The notes under the pieces are model-generated. The model had not been told where the DNA came from, ran no database searches, and saw only the letters and a list, made by a program, of their open reading frames with translations. From Verrucomicrobiota bacterium (lineage in GTDB: Bacteria > Verrucomicrobiota > Kiritimatiellia > CAIVKH01): a stretch of 64,000 nt of DNA. The translations under genes were made by a program, and so were the position numbers. Shown here piece after piece: positions 1 to 7,905 of this stretch. Position 1 is the stretch's first letter. Every line of letters begins with the position of its first letter. Location: positions 1 to 64,000 of the forward strand of contig JACKPT010000014.1 in assembly GCA_024233345.1 (NCBI GenBank), given 5' to 3'.

Positions 1-535
1 AACCTTTTCGAATGTATACCGCTCCGGCGAAATCGAGCCGTTTGTGGATTGGGCTGCGGAGGGCTACCGACTGCCGACCGAGGCGGAATGGGAAAAGGCC
101 GCCCGGGGCGGCATTACAGATACCCGCTTCCCGTGGAACGACTACACAAACAAAATTTCCCATGAAAAAGCAGTGTATGACGGCTGTGCCCCTTGCTACT
201 CCTATGATTTAAGCACTGGAGCGCATCCGCTATATGGGTCCTTTCTTGCTCCGGTCGGCTCATTTTTACCCAATTCTTATGGCCTCTATGATATGGCCGG
301 TAACGTCGCGGAGTGGTGTTGGGATTGGTCCGAAGATTCTTATTATGTATCATCGCCATACAGCAATCCCATGGGACCATCTGGTGGCCTCCAGAAAGTC
401 ATCCGAGGTGGACATATCCAATTAAGCGCATATGCATCCCGTTGTTCAGCACGTTCTGAATATCCTCCCACGTGGGAAAACAACATTGTCTACGCAAACA
501 TCGGCTTCCGTTGTGTCCGCCGCGCGGAGGAATAA
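1..535 (+). CDS. Formylglycine-generating-enzyme-like (SUMF1 family) protein, C-terminal part
   Basis: The reading frame is open from base 2 to a TAA at 533-535, so the true start lies left of the window. The visible part is the C-terminal half of a formylglycine-generating-enzyme/sulfatase-modifying-factor domain: GYRLPTEAEWEKAARGG, then YDMAGNVAEWCWDW, then VIRGGH and a final IGFRCVRR. These are the standard landmarks of the family. True members oxidise a sulfatase Cys to formylglycine, but most bacterial homologues with this fold are not proven sulfatase activators. The AEWCWDW segment has a Cys; whether the copper-binding Cys pair is complete cannot be judged from this short region. No sulfatase is visible in the window. 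A GTG at 44 is an internal codon, not a start. Confidence 0.88.
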   Translation, partial: TFSNVYRSGEIEPFVDWAAEGYRLPTEAEWEKAARGGITDTRFPWNDYTNKISHEKAVYDGCAPCYSYDLSTGAHPLYGSFLAPVGSFLPNSYGLYDMAGNVAEWCWDWSEDSYYVSSPYSNPMGPSGGLQKVIRGGHIQLSAYASRCSARSEYPPTWENNIVYANIGFRCVRRAEE

Positions 536-696
536 ACCCCCGGTCATGAAATCCATTGGAGCAACCATCATGCTGCTCCTGGTATCGTCCCCTCCAACCG
601 ACAGGCCGAAACTGATATACAAGGCAAAGGGTATGGGCTAGGCTTCTCATTTGGTTTTTGTTCAGAAAAAGCAAGATTCACACAGGATTGGATATC

Positions 697-2676
697 ATGA
701 TCAGGACTGTTTCCCTTAGCGTTGCGATCACCGGACTGTATCTTTCCACAATCATTCCCGCCGGGGCCGTGCTCACCTTTACCCCACTGGGGGATCTTCC
801 CGGCGGTGGGACCAACAGCGCAGCCTATGGGGTATCGGCGGATGGCATGGTGGTTGTCGGGTCCTCGGCTTCGGCGGCCGGGGTTTCGCCGTTCAAATGG
901 ACGGACGGAGGCGGGCTGATCGCCTTGCCGATCCTGCCGGGAGGGACCAGCGCAACCGCTTATGCAGTTTCGTCCGATGGACAGGTCATGGTTGGCGGGA
1001 GTGATTCGACCGCTGGACCGCAGGCTTGTGTCTGGTCGAATGGCATGGCGATTGGTCTTGGGGATCTGGCGGGAGGGGCCTTCGCCAGTGTCGCCTATGA
1101 TGTCTCGGAACAGGGCAGTGTGATTGTCGGTTACGGGACCTCCGCCTCGGGCCGGGAAGCATTTCGTTGGACGGGAGGCGCGATGAGCGGGCTCGGTGAC
1201 CTCGCAGGCGGCAATTTCCAGAGTGAAGCGAAAGCGGTGACCCCCGATGGCAGCCTGATTACCGGATACGGCACGGTGTCTGGACAAAATATTTTCACAT
1301 GGGATGCCGTCAATAATCTTCAGGATTATTATTCTTCCGCAGTCGCTTATGATGTGTCGTCGGATGGGAATCAACTTGTCGGGCATATCAACTCGACCTT
1401 TGTAATTCCGGAGATTGTCACGATTAACTATCGCCGGGCGGCACGATGGAATGGCGGATCGGTCACCGTGCTTGGTCCGGAGAGTACCGGGCAGTCGTTT
1501 GACTCGCTGTTTTACGGGGTCACCCCCGATGGATCGATTGCCGTCGGTTCGTTTAAGGGGAGTTCATCCGGTCCGTATTACGCCGTCTCCCACGACACCT
1601 ATAATGGTGTCCGCAATTTGCTGGATGTTTTAACCGCGGCGGGCATCGACATGACGGGGTGGACATTGAACGCCGCGACGGGCATCTCTGCGGATGGGTC
1701 GGTCATTGTCGGATACGGCACCAATCCCAATGGCCAGCAAGAAGCCTGGGTCATCCGTGGATATGGCCTGAACCTGACCCTTCGCTGGATCGGCAACACC
1801 TATCACTGGCCCGGCAATGAAGCCCTGACTGCGGCGGACGATCTTTGGATGAACGTCGACTCCAAGGACCCCAACGTCGGGGTCACCGGGGTGGTGGTAT
1901 ACTCGACCGACAAGGGGATGACCTGGACCAATGCCCCCTTGACCGAGGGCACACCGGGGCCCGACTATGACCACTGGTACCGAAACCTGGGATCGTTCCC
2001 GGCGGGTACCACGATCCGCTACAGCCTTGCCGTCGAGGATGCCGAGGGCAATCAATTGTGGGACAACAATTCCGGCAAGGATTACTATGCGGTAGTCAGC
2101 CCCGGTTATACCGGCGTGGTGGAATGGATCGGCAATGACGGCGCCAATGGCACCATCCCCCACACCACCACCAACATCGCTCTCGACATCCAACCGGTGT
2201 TTTCCGTCACCGGCATCGATGCGACCGGCACCCATATCATGGCCAGCGACTTGAAGCCCAACCATGCCTATGCGGTTGAGATGGGATCGAATTTCACCGA
2301 CTGGACACCGGTTTCTTCGATCACCCCCACCGCATCCAACGACACCCTTTTTGTCACCAACACCATGAACCCGTCTCTGGTCCGTCTTGCCACCGACGGC
2401 CAATCCACCTATGTGCAAATTACCCGTGAAGTCTGGCCGCAGGACTCGGGCAAGACCGCCCGCCTGGGCTACCGTTTCAACGGGGGCGACTGGCAGGTGG
2501 CCGACATGGGCTATGCCGGACAGGTTGGCAACAACGACGTGTGGTCCACCCGGGTCGGTCCGGTTGAGTCGGGCACGACTGTTGAGTACTTCATCGAGGT
2601 CATCAGCGCCGCCGGCGGTGGGGTGTCCCACTACGACAACAACGACAACAACAACTACTCGTATACCGTTCCGTAG
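697..2676 (+). CDS. Secreted HAF-repeat protein with starch-binding-like C-terminal domains
   Basis: A 659-residue exported protein. Starting at ATG 697 gives a clean signal peptide (residues 1-24, ending IIPAGA); an upstream in-frame TTG at 658 would place 13 charged residues in front of it and is less likely. Residues about 25-350 carry several HAF-type repeats, for example SAAYGVSADGMVVVGSS and VAYDVSEQGSVIVGYG, with GLGDLAGG linkers, as in the TIGR02913 extracellular family. Residues about 361-468 (WIGNTYHWPGNEAL to LWDNNSGKDYY) resemble a CBM25-type starch-binding module. A second, more divergent beta-sandwich module lies at about 568-659 and ends in an Asn/Asp-rich tail. No membrane anchor or PEP-CTERM tail is present. 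The convergent amylase nearby makes a role in alpha-glucan binding plausible, but this is inference. Confidence 0.78.
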   Translation: MIRTVSLSVAITGLYLSTIIPAGAVLTFTPLGDLPGGGTNSAAYGVSADGMVVVGSSASAAGVSPFKWTDGGGLIALPILPGGTSATAYAVSSDGQVMVGGSDSTAGPQACVWSNGMAIGLGDLAGGAFASVAYDVSEQGSVIVGYGTSASGREAFRWTGGAMSGLGDLAGGNFQSEAKAVTPDGSLITGYGTVSGQNIFTWDAVNNLQDYYSSAVAYDVSSDGNQLVGHINSTFVIPEIVTINYRRAARWNGGSVTVLGPESTGQSFDSLFYGVTPDGSIAVGSFKGSSSGPYYAVSHDTYNGVRNLLDVLTAAGIDMTGWTLNAATGISADGSVIVGYGTNPNGQQEAWVIRGYGLNLTLRWIGNTYHWPGNEALTAADDLWMNVDSKDPNVGVTGVVVYSTDKGMTWTNAPLTEGTPGPDYDHWYRNLGSFPAGTTIRYSLAVEDAEGNQLWDNNSGKDYYAVVSPGYTGVVEWIGNDGANGTIPHTTTNIALDIQPVFSVTGIDATGTHIMASDLKPNHAYAVEMGSNFTDWTPVSSITPTASNDTLFVTNTMNPSLVRLATDGQSTYVQITREVWPQDSGKTARLGYRFNGGDWQVADMGYAGQVGNNDVWSTRVGPVESGTTVEYFIEVISAAGGGVSHYDNNDNNNYSYTVP

Positions 2677-2690
2677 GGGAAACCGGGATC

Positions 2691-2767
2691 TTCCAACGAT
2701 TGGAAAAATTTGGTAAAAAAGTTCCAAGCATTGGAACTTTTGGGAGGCGATTTTCCAGACGTTGGAA
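2691..2767. repeat. Three palindromes TTCCAA-N3-TTGGAA with exact 31-bp period
   Basis: Copies start at 2691 (TTCCAACGATTGGAA), 2722 (TTCCAAGCATTGGAA) and 2753 (TTCCAGACGTTGGAA, one mismatch in the left arm). Each is a 6-3-6 inverted repeat. The start-to-start distance is 31 bp both times, close to three helical turns, so all copies face the same side of the DNA. They fill the gap between the HAF protein stop and pgsA, and the third copy contains the likely TTG start of pgsA. This could be an array of sites for a dimeric DNA-binding protein or a genome-dispersed intergenic repeat. I saw no second such cluster in the window. Confidence 0.85.
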
Positions 2768-3352
2768 AAAACCAAACTGACCCTGGCGACCCGCATCACC
2801 CTGCTCCGTATTCTCGGGGTGCCGGTGTTTGTGGTCGCGCTGGTGTATTATCTGATCAGTCTCCGGGCCGGGGAACCGGTGGAACTGTATCGTCAACTCG
2901 CGGCGGGAATTTTTATTCTGGTCGCGGCGACGGATGCGGTGGATGGGTACATCGCCCGCAAGCGGAATGAAATTACCGCGCTCGGCACCTTTCTGGATCC
3001 AATTGCCGACAAGGGATTGATGATCGCCGCGCTGATTCTGCTGACCCGCCCCAATGTACCCGAGCTGTCCCCGCATTTGCCGCTGTGGTTTACCGCGCTG
3101 GTGATCAGCCGGGATGTGATTCTGATCGCGGGCTCGGTTCTGCTTCATCTCGTGACCTCGCAGGTGAAAGTCAAACCCCACTGGACCGGCAAGCTCGCCA
3201 CCGCGCTCCAGATGCTGACCATTCTACTGGTTCTGCTTCGGGCCAGCGCGGAATTTTTTGAGGTTTGCCTCCTCGCGGCGGCCACCTTCACCGCAATCTC
3301 GGGGGCGCGGTATATTCTCGATGGTCTGAGGCAGATGGAGCGAAGCGAATAA
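2762..3352 (+). CDS. pgsA: CDP-diacylglycerol-glycerol-3-phosphate 3-phosphatidyltransferase (PgsA family)
   Basis: A 196-residue membrane enzyme of the CDP-alcohol phosphatidyltransferase family, which makes phosphatidylglycerophosphate from CDP-diacylglycerol and glycerol-3-phosphate in the inner membrane. The full signature is present: D58-x2-D61-G-x2-A-R, then G75-x3-D79-x3-D83 (TDAVDGYIARKRNEI to TFLDPIAD). The N-terminus LATRITLLRILGVPVFV is typical of PgsA, and several hydrophobic segments follow. No ATG gives this N-terminus; the TTG at 2762 does, with GGGAGG at 2742-2747 about 14 bp upstream, a long spacing. The start lies inside the third palindrome of the 31-bp array. Related families such as PgsA2 or phosphatidylcholine and phosphatidylinositol synthases cannot be fully excluded, but the PgsA fit is best. 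Confidence 0.87.
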   Translation: MEKTKLTLATRITLLRILGVPVFVVALVYYLISLRAGEPVELYRQLAAGIFILVAATDAVDGYIARKRNEITALGTFLDPIADKGLMIAALILLTRPNVPELSPHLPLWFTALVISRDVILIAGSVLLHLVTSQVKVKPHWTGKLATALQMLTILLVLLRASAEFFEVCLLAAATFTAISGARYILDGLRQMERSE

Positions 3353-3357
3353 AGTGG

Positions 3358-3402
3358 CACGGCCAGCCTGGCCGTGACCGACACGGGCTGGCAGCCCGTG
3401 TC
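3358..3402. terminator. Two adjacent GC-rich hairpins between convergent genes
   Basis: Hairpin 1 pairs CACGGCCAG (3358-3366) with CTGGCCGTG (3368-3376). Hairpin 2 pairs GACACGGGCT (3380-3389) with AGCCCGTGTC (3393-3402), loop GGC. They fill the 62-bp gap between the stops of pgsA and the convergent amylase gene. There is no T-tract, so this is either a bidirectional Rho-assisted terminator or a REP-like intergenic repeat. Confidence 0.6.
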
Positions 3403-3414
3403 ACGTTCTGACCA

Positions 3415-6400
3415 TTATGGATTGATCAGCACCCGGTAGAAGCCCACTGCGGAGGAGGGGGAGGCATCGGTGTAGGTGTTGAGCGGGGGGGTGGCGGGGA
3501 TAGATGGTGCGAGCACACTGTAGGAGCCATTGGGATGCGCCGCCCGCTCCACAGCGTAGGCCTTTCCATTTTCGCTCTCCCACTGCAGGACAAATCCGCT
3601 CCCGGGCTGGAACATGGACGAAGACTGAAAGCCAAAGGCCGTACCCAGCCGCTCGACCTGGTAGTAGAGGTTGTTGTCGTTGAAGGTAAAACGATAGGTG
3701 CCATCGAACGGGCCGGGCAGCACGATATTGGGTCCGGCGCTGGTTCCGGTGCCGGTGGCGGGTGAATTGGTGGCATGGGTGGAGCCGTCGCCCCAGTTGC
3801 CACTGGCCCAGGCGCCGCCGGTGACAAATTTGAATTCGATGGCCCCGGGCTGTTCAAGGGCAGCCTCGAAGATCCACTCCTGGCTCGCTTCATCCAGGGT
3901 CATGTTGGGGGTGAGTGTCCAGCCATTGATCGTACCCGCCACCGCCATCGATCCGTAGCGGGCCGGGAAGGGTTCGCGGGTCACAGAGTAGGCCAGGGTA
4001 TCGCTGTTGAAGTTGAAGGTGTACGCCCCGTAAAAGGGCCCGGAGATGATGGTATTTTCAGTTTCCTGAGCCAGTGCGGTACCCGAGACCGGGAACGTAT
4101 GCGGATGGGTGGTATCCTGGCTCCAGCTCTTGTCGTATCCGGTGTTGTTGGCGGCGAACTTGAACTGAACCGCCTCGGCCTGGTCGAGGATGATCGAGTA
4201 GCGCCACTGGTGCAGGCCATTGCTGGTCATGTTGGGGGTGGTGCTCCAGCCATTGAAACTTCCGGCGATCGCCATGGACTGCAGCGGGGGCGGTGGTCCT
4301 GTCTTTTCCACATGATAGGCGGCGGTATCGTCATCAAAGGTGAAGGTATAGGTTCCATTGAGGGGGCCTTCGACCACGATATTGTCATTGCCGCCAGGCA
4401 GGGCGTATCCGCTGGCAGGCAGGCCGGATTCGGGGAGGCCGGTGCCGCCCCAGGCGACATTCCATGTCCCGTAAGCCGCAAATTTGAATTCCAGATTCCA
4501 TGGCTGTACGACGACCAGGCTGGCCGACCACAGGCCGTTGGAATCAACCGTCATGTTGGGATCCAACGCGAAACCGTTAAAGTTACCCGCGACGGCCATC
4601 GACGAGTGCACCGGGCCTGAGGTGATCGGAGTGATTTTGCGCACCGAGAAGGCCCCGCTCGCGCTGTTGAAGGTGAACCGGTAGGTGCCGGCGATGGGGA
4701 TATCGATGGAGAAGTCCCCGCCCCAGGCATTGGCCGTGCCGGTCACTGGCCAGGTTGCAGATGTCACGGTACCGGTGCCCCAATTGATGTTGGTCCAAAC
4801 CCCATCGGCGGTGAACTTGAAGGCAAAGCCATTGGTGGGGGCAATCTCCAGGTCTCGCACCCATTCATGCTGATTGACCTTCCGCATATTGGCCACGGGA
4901 TTCCATCCGTTGTAGGTGCCGGCCAGGGCCATGCCGGTATAGGTCGGGGGAGGAGGAATGCGCGAGAAAACCATCATGCTCCACGGGGCAATCGCAATGG
5001 GTCCGCGCAGGTCGCCAAACACAAAGGAATCGCCATACCCCGCTCCGCCAAAGTCGGAACCGTACCGGGGGTCATCGGTGTTCAGCACCGTGTACCACTG
5101 GCCGGTTGCCGGCCAATCCAGCCAGTCGCCATCAACCGGTACATCCGACAGGTTCGCCACCACGAACACATCATCACCGACCCCACCGCCGTTGCGGCGA
5201 TGCAAGGTGAGCAGCGAGGTGTTGGTGAAGACCAGGGGTTGCATCGACGCCTGGACATAGGCGCCGGTAAGTCCGCCGCTGATGCCGAGATCATTTTTTC
5301 GCAACCGCACCATATCCTCGTAAAAACGCAGGACACCCGCATAGGTGTTTGTCAGGGTCCAGTTGAGAGAGTTGGTGTCGTAGAAGTGGATGGGGGTGAG
5401 AAACTCCTGACCCTGGAACAGCATGGGGATACCCGGGGCACTCATCATCAGGCCCGCGCAGAGGATGCTGCGTTTGCGGGCGCGGTAGCTGCCGGGGTCG
5501 GCCGGATCCATTTGGGCCGGAACCCGGATCTGGTTGTTTTCGGGGTGGCCCACCTCATCGTGGGACTCGGTAAAGATCACCCGCCGGGTATGGTTGCCAT
5601 CATTCAGGACATTCAGGATCCGGTTGGTACTGAACCCGTTGGTCAGGACAATTTCTTCGGTAAGCGCGTTGTGCATCTCGGTCTGCCAGTCACTGTCGTA
5701 TCCGAGTCCGCCCGGGGTTGGAGCGGTGGTGGATTCGAGACCATCCAGATCCTCAGCGATGCTGATCTTGTTGGTGAACTCTGTGGCAATGATATCGTTG
5801 ATCTCCTTGATCAGCGTGATGCCCTCGGCGATTGGGTTGCCAGCCGTGGTGGAGCGAATGAACTTGGTGGCATCCCAGCGAAACCCGTCGATCCGATAAT
5901 CGCGCAACCACATCCGGGCATTGTCCTTGATGAAATCACGCACCTCAGGCCGGGCATAGTCGGGGCGAGGCCCCCAGGAGGTGTAGGCCTGATCCGGATC
6001 CTGATCAAAATAGATCCCGCCCCCGAGCGCGCCGGTAGTACCATCGAATTCCCACAGGGAATACTGCAGATCCCCCGGCAGGTCCCCGCTGCCATAATGG
6101 TTGTGGACAATGTCGAGCAGGACCGCGATACCCCGCTGATGAGCAGCATCGACAAATCGTTTCAGCGCATCCGGGCCGCCGTAGGTCAGGTTATCGACCG
6201 CATACAGGTCCGTCGGGTTGTAACCCCAACTGTGGGTTCCGGGGAACTCCGTCACCGGCATGATCTTCACCGCATTGACCCCCAGCTCGGTCAGGTAGTC
6301 CAGTTTCTGCCGGGCATCATCCAGGCCGGCCGAACCGCTGGCGGATGGATTCGGATCATTGAACGTGCCCACATGCAGCTCATAGATCACCATCCGGCCG

Positions 6401-6810
6401 AGGGGGGGCGGGGTGAAGTTACTGGAGCTCCAAGCATAAGCATTCTGGTCATAGATAATCGAATCGGTGTCACCGGCATGGACCACCCGGGCGCTGCGGG
6501 GGTCCCGCCGCCACACCGACCCATTCATCACATACTTGTACTGTTGCCCGGCTGAAGCAGCGGCGACATCCGCCGACCAAACCCCATTCGATTCCAACAC
6601 CAGCGGGGTTTGGGTATCGTCCCATCCATTGAAATCGCCGACCACATGGACGCTGACCGCTGAGCCCGCCCAGACCCGGAAGGTCACCCCGGTGCCGGAT
6701 ATACCGGCATAGGGGATTGCTCCCATGCCGGGACGGGACGATTGCCCCCTGGTATTGTCCGTGCACAGCAGCGCCAAACCGAATAGGAAGTAAAAAGAAC
6801 TCTTGTACAT
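3415..6810 (-). CDS. Secreted GH13 amylase/branching-enzyme-type glycosidase with four C-terminal beta-sandwich modules
   Basis: A 1131-residue exported alpha-glucan-active enzyme. A signal peptide (about 1-22) is followed by a CBM48-like N-domain (about 30-110, VHVVGDFNGWDD). The GH13 barrel shows all four conserved regions: DIVHNH 233-238, GFRWDATKF with nucleophile D313, IAEDLDG with acid/base E353, and ESHDEV with H417-D418. YELHVGTF and the N-domain resemble branching enzyme and maltooligosyltrehalose trehalohydrolase, but export argues for an amylase or pullulanase-like role; the exact specificity is open. Residues about 640-1055 carry four roughly 100-residue repeats, each starting like SMAVAGTFNGW and ending GTYRFTFN..YxVxR. 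The last 75 residues form the module ending GFYRVLINP, also seen in the beta-helix protein ending at 48399. A palindrome at 6840-6854 lies about 30 bp upstream of the start. Confidence 0.9.
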   Translation of the reverse strand: MYKSSFYFLFGLALLCTDNTRGQSSRPGMGAIPYAGISGTGVTFRVWAGSAVSVHVVGDFNGWDDTQTPLVLESNGVWSADVAAASAGQQYKYVMNGSVWRRDPRSARVVHAGDTDSIIYDQNAYAWSSSNFTPPPLGRMVIYELHVGTFNDPNPSASGSAGLDDARQKLDYLTELGVNAVKIMPVTEFPGTHSWGYNPTDLYAVDNLTYGGPDALKRFVDAAHQRGIAVLLDIVHNHYGSGDLPGDLQYSLWEFDGTTGALGGGIYFDQDPDQAYTSWGPRPDYARPEVRDFIKDNARMWLRDYRIDGFRWDATKFIRSTTAGNPIAEGITLIKEINDIIATEFTNKISIAEDLDGLESTTAPTPGGLGYDSDWQTEMHNALTEEIVLTNGFSTNRILNVLNDGNHTRRVIFTESHDEVGHPENNQIRVPAQMDPADPGSYRARKRSILCAGLMMSAPGIPMLFQGQEFLTPIHFYDTNSLNWTLTNTYAGVLRFYEDMVRLRKNDLGISGGLTGAYVQASMQPLVFTNTSLLTLHRRNGGGVGDDVFVVANLSDVPVDGDWLDWPATGQWYTVLNTDDPRYGSDFGGAGYGDSFVFGDLRGPIAIAPWSMMVFSRIPPPPTYTGMALAGTYNGWNPVANMRKVNQHEWVRDLEIAPTNGFAFKFTADGVWTNINWGTGTVTSATWPVTGTANAWGGDFSIDIPIAGTYRFTFNSASGAFSVRKITPITSGPVHSSMAVAGNFNGFALDPNMTVDSNGLWSASLVVVQPWNLEFKFAAYGTWNVAWGGTGLPESGLPASGYALPGGNDNIVVEGPLNGTYTFTFDDDTAAYHVEKTGPPPPLQSMAIAGSFNGWSTTPNMTSNGLHQWRYSIILDQAEAVQFKFAANNTGYDKSWSQDTTHPHTFPVSGTALAQETENTIISGPFYGAYTFNFNSDTLAYSVTREPFPARYGSMAVAGTINGWTLTPNMTLDEASQEWIFEAALEQPGAIEFKFVTGGAWASGNWGDGSTHATNSPATGTGTSAGPNIVLPGPFDGTYRFTFNDNNLYYQVERLGTAFGFQSSSMFQPGSGFVLQWESENGKAYAVERAAHPNGSYSVLAPSIPATPPLNTYTDASPSSAVGFYRVLINP

Positions 6811-6839
6811 ACCCGCAATTTAACCGCTCTACTCCATTG

Positions 6840-6854
6840 ATTAAAGCGTTTAAT
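6840..6854. promoter_or_regulatory. Palindrome ATTAAA-GCG-TTTAAT upstream of the amylase gene
   Basis: A perfect 6-3-6 inverted repeat sits about 30 bp ahead of the amylase start codon in an AT-rich 86-bp gap. The form, AT-rich arms around a central GC-containing core, resembles LacI-family operators, which often control sugar-utilisation genes. No regulator gene is adjacent, so the assignment is a guess from shape and position. Confidence 0.4.
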
Positions 6855-6896
6855 TTACAAATTTGAACGGGGACTGGTTCGCGTGCGGGAGGGGGG

Positions 6897-7811
6897 TCAG
6901 GCACCCGTGGAAAACGCCACCTTGCCAGCCTGGTAGCCGGCTTCGATTGCCTCGTCCGCCCGGTGAAACTCCATATGGCCGATGTTTCCAACCTGGGGCT
7001 GGATGAGGAGGTCCGGCTGGCGACTGGCAAGAATCGTACGGGTACGCTGGGCGGATACAATATCGATGGTATTTCCGAGCACCGTAAACAGGTTCGGTCC
7101 GTCGGCCTCCCGACTCCATCCGTTGATCCACTGATCCGCCTTGGTTTCAAGCTGCCGCCAAAACTGATTCCACCAATCCGGCAGATTCTGTGACTTCATG
7201 CGCGTCCTCATGCTGATCGCCTTTTCCTGCATGGGGGTCGGACGCTGAGGCCAGGTCCCGTGCAGATCCACCCCGATGACCCGATCGACGCCCATTTCCC
7301 GCACGGCATCGACCGGCAGCGGGCTCACCAAACCGCCGTCGGCCAGATAGTGGCCATCGCGTTTGACCGGGGTGAAGATCCCGGGGATGGCGATACTTGC
7401 ACGGATGGCTTCGACCAGGTCGCCGGAGGAAAGCACAACCTCTTCCCCGGTCTGGATGTCGGTGGCCACCGCGCAGAAGGGGATGGGTAAATCCCGAATA
7501 TCCGGCGTGCCGAGATATTCCCGGGCCAGGTTCATGATCTTCTTGCCATTCACGATCCCGGACCGGGGCAGGGTGGTTTCGGCAAACAGGGAGATCACCC
7601 GCTTGAGGTCCAGCTCCTCGGAGATTTCGCGCAAGCCATCGAGTTTGCGGGCGGCGGCAAACCCACCCACCAACGCCCCCATCGAGGTGCCGGCGATCGC
7701 GTCATAGGTAACCCCGGCCTCCTCCATCGCCAGCAGCACGCCGAGGTGTGCCCAACCGCGGGCCCCACCGCCGCCAAGCGCCAGTCCAACCTTTTGTCGC
7801 TGATCTGTCAT
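6897..7811 (-). CDS. Patatin-like phospholipase (RssA/NTE-type)
   Basis: A 304-residue serine-aspartate lipid acyl hydrolase. The oxyanion loop GGGGARG (13-19), nucleophile elbow GTSMG (Ser43) and catalytic Asp in LADGG (D158) are all present in the expected order. The core length matches single-domain bacterial patatin proteins such as RssA. I chose ATG 7811 (MTDQRQKVGLAL) because the family domain begins directly after it; an upstream in-frame ATG at 7853 adds 14 residues without a better ribosome site. No signal peptide, so probably cytoplasmic or membrane-associated. The substrate is unknown. Confidence 0.88.
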   Translation of the reverse strand: MTDQRQKVGLALGGGGARGWAHLGVLLAMEEAGVTYDAIAGTSMGALVGGFAAARKLDGLREISEELDLKRVISLFAETTLPRSGIVNGKKIMNLAREYLGTPDIRDLPIPFCAVATDIQTGEEVVLSSGDLVEAIRASIAIPGIFTPVKRDGHYLADGGLVSPLPVDAVREMGVDRVIGVDLHGTWPQRPTPMQEKAISMRTRMKSQNLPDWWNQFWRQLETKADQWINGWSREADGPNLFTVLGNTIDIVSAQRTRTILASRQPDLLIQPQVGNIGHMEFHRADEAIEAGYQAGKVAFSTGA

Positions 7812-7883
7812 ACCATCATCGTAGAATAGAATCCCGGTCAGAGACGACCTCATAGTTGATCAATCTGGATGCGAAAATCAAAC

Positions 7884-7905
7884 GCGCCCATTCGGAGATG
7901 GGCGC
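7884..7905 (-). terminator. Intrinsic terminator of rimO
   Basis: GCGCCCAT (7884-7891) pairs perfectly with ATGGGCGC (7898-7905) around a six-base loop. On the minus strand the stem is followed by GTTTGATTTT, a broken U-rich tract. The stem base overlaps the first base of the rimO stop codon, so it sits exactly at the gene end. Confidence 0.62.

Noticed and set aside
1630..2799. Leftward open frame (389 codons) over the HAF-repeat protein 3' end
   Set aside because: Runs of Val come from antisense reading of Asn/Asp-rich codons; no domain, and it crosses the palindrome array.
3352..3365. GTGGCACGG as a possible sigma-54 -24 element
   Set aside because: It lies between convergent genes, lacks a TTGC-type -12 element at the right distance and is part of a hairpin.
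4867..6555. Long open frame (562 codons) on the plus strand opposite the amylase gene
   Set aside because: The opposite strand encodes a clear GH13 enzyme with all catalytic motifs; the plus-strand translation has no domain and reflects GC-rich codon structure.
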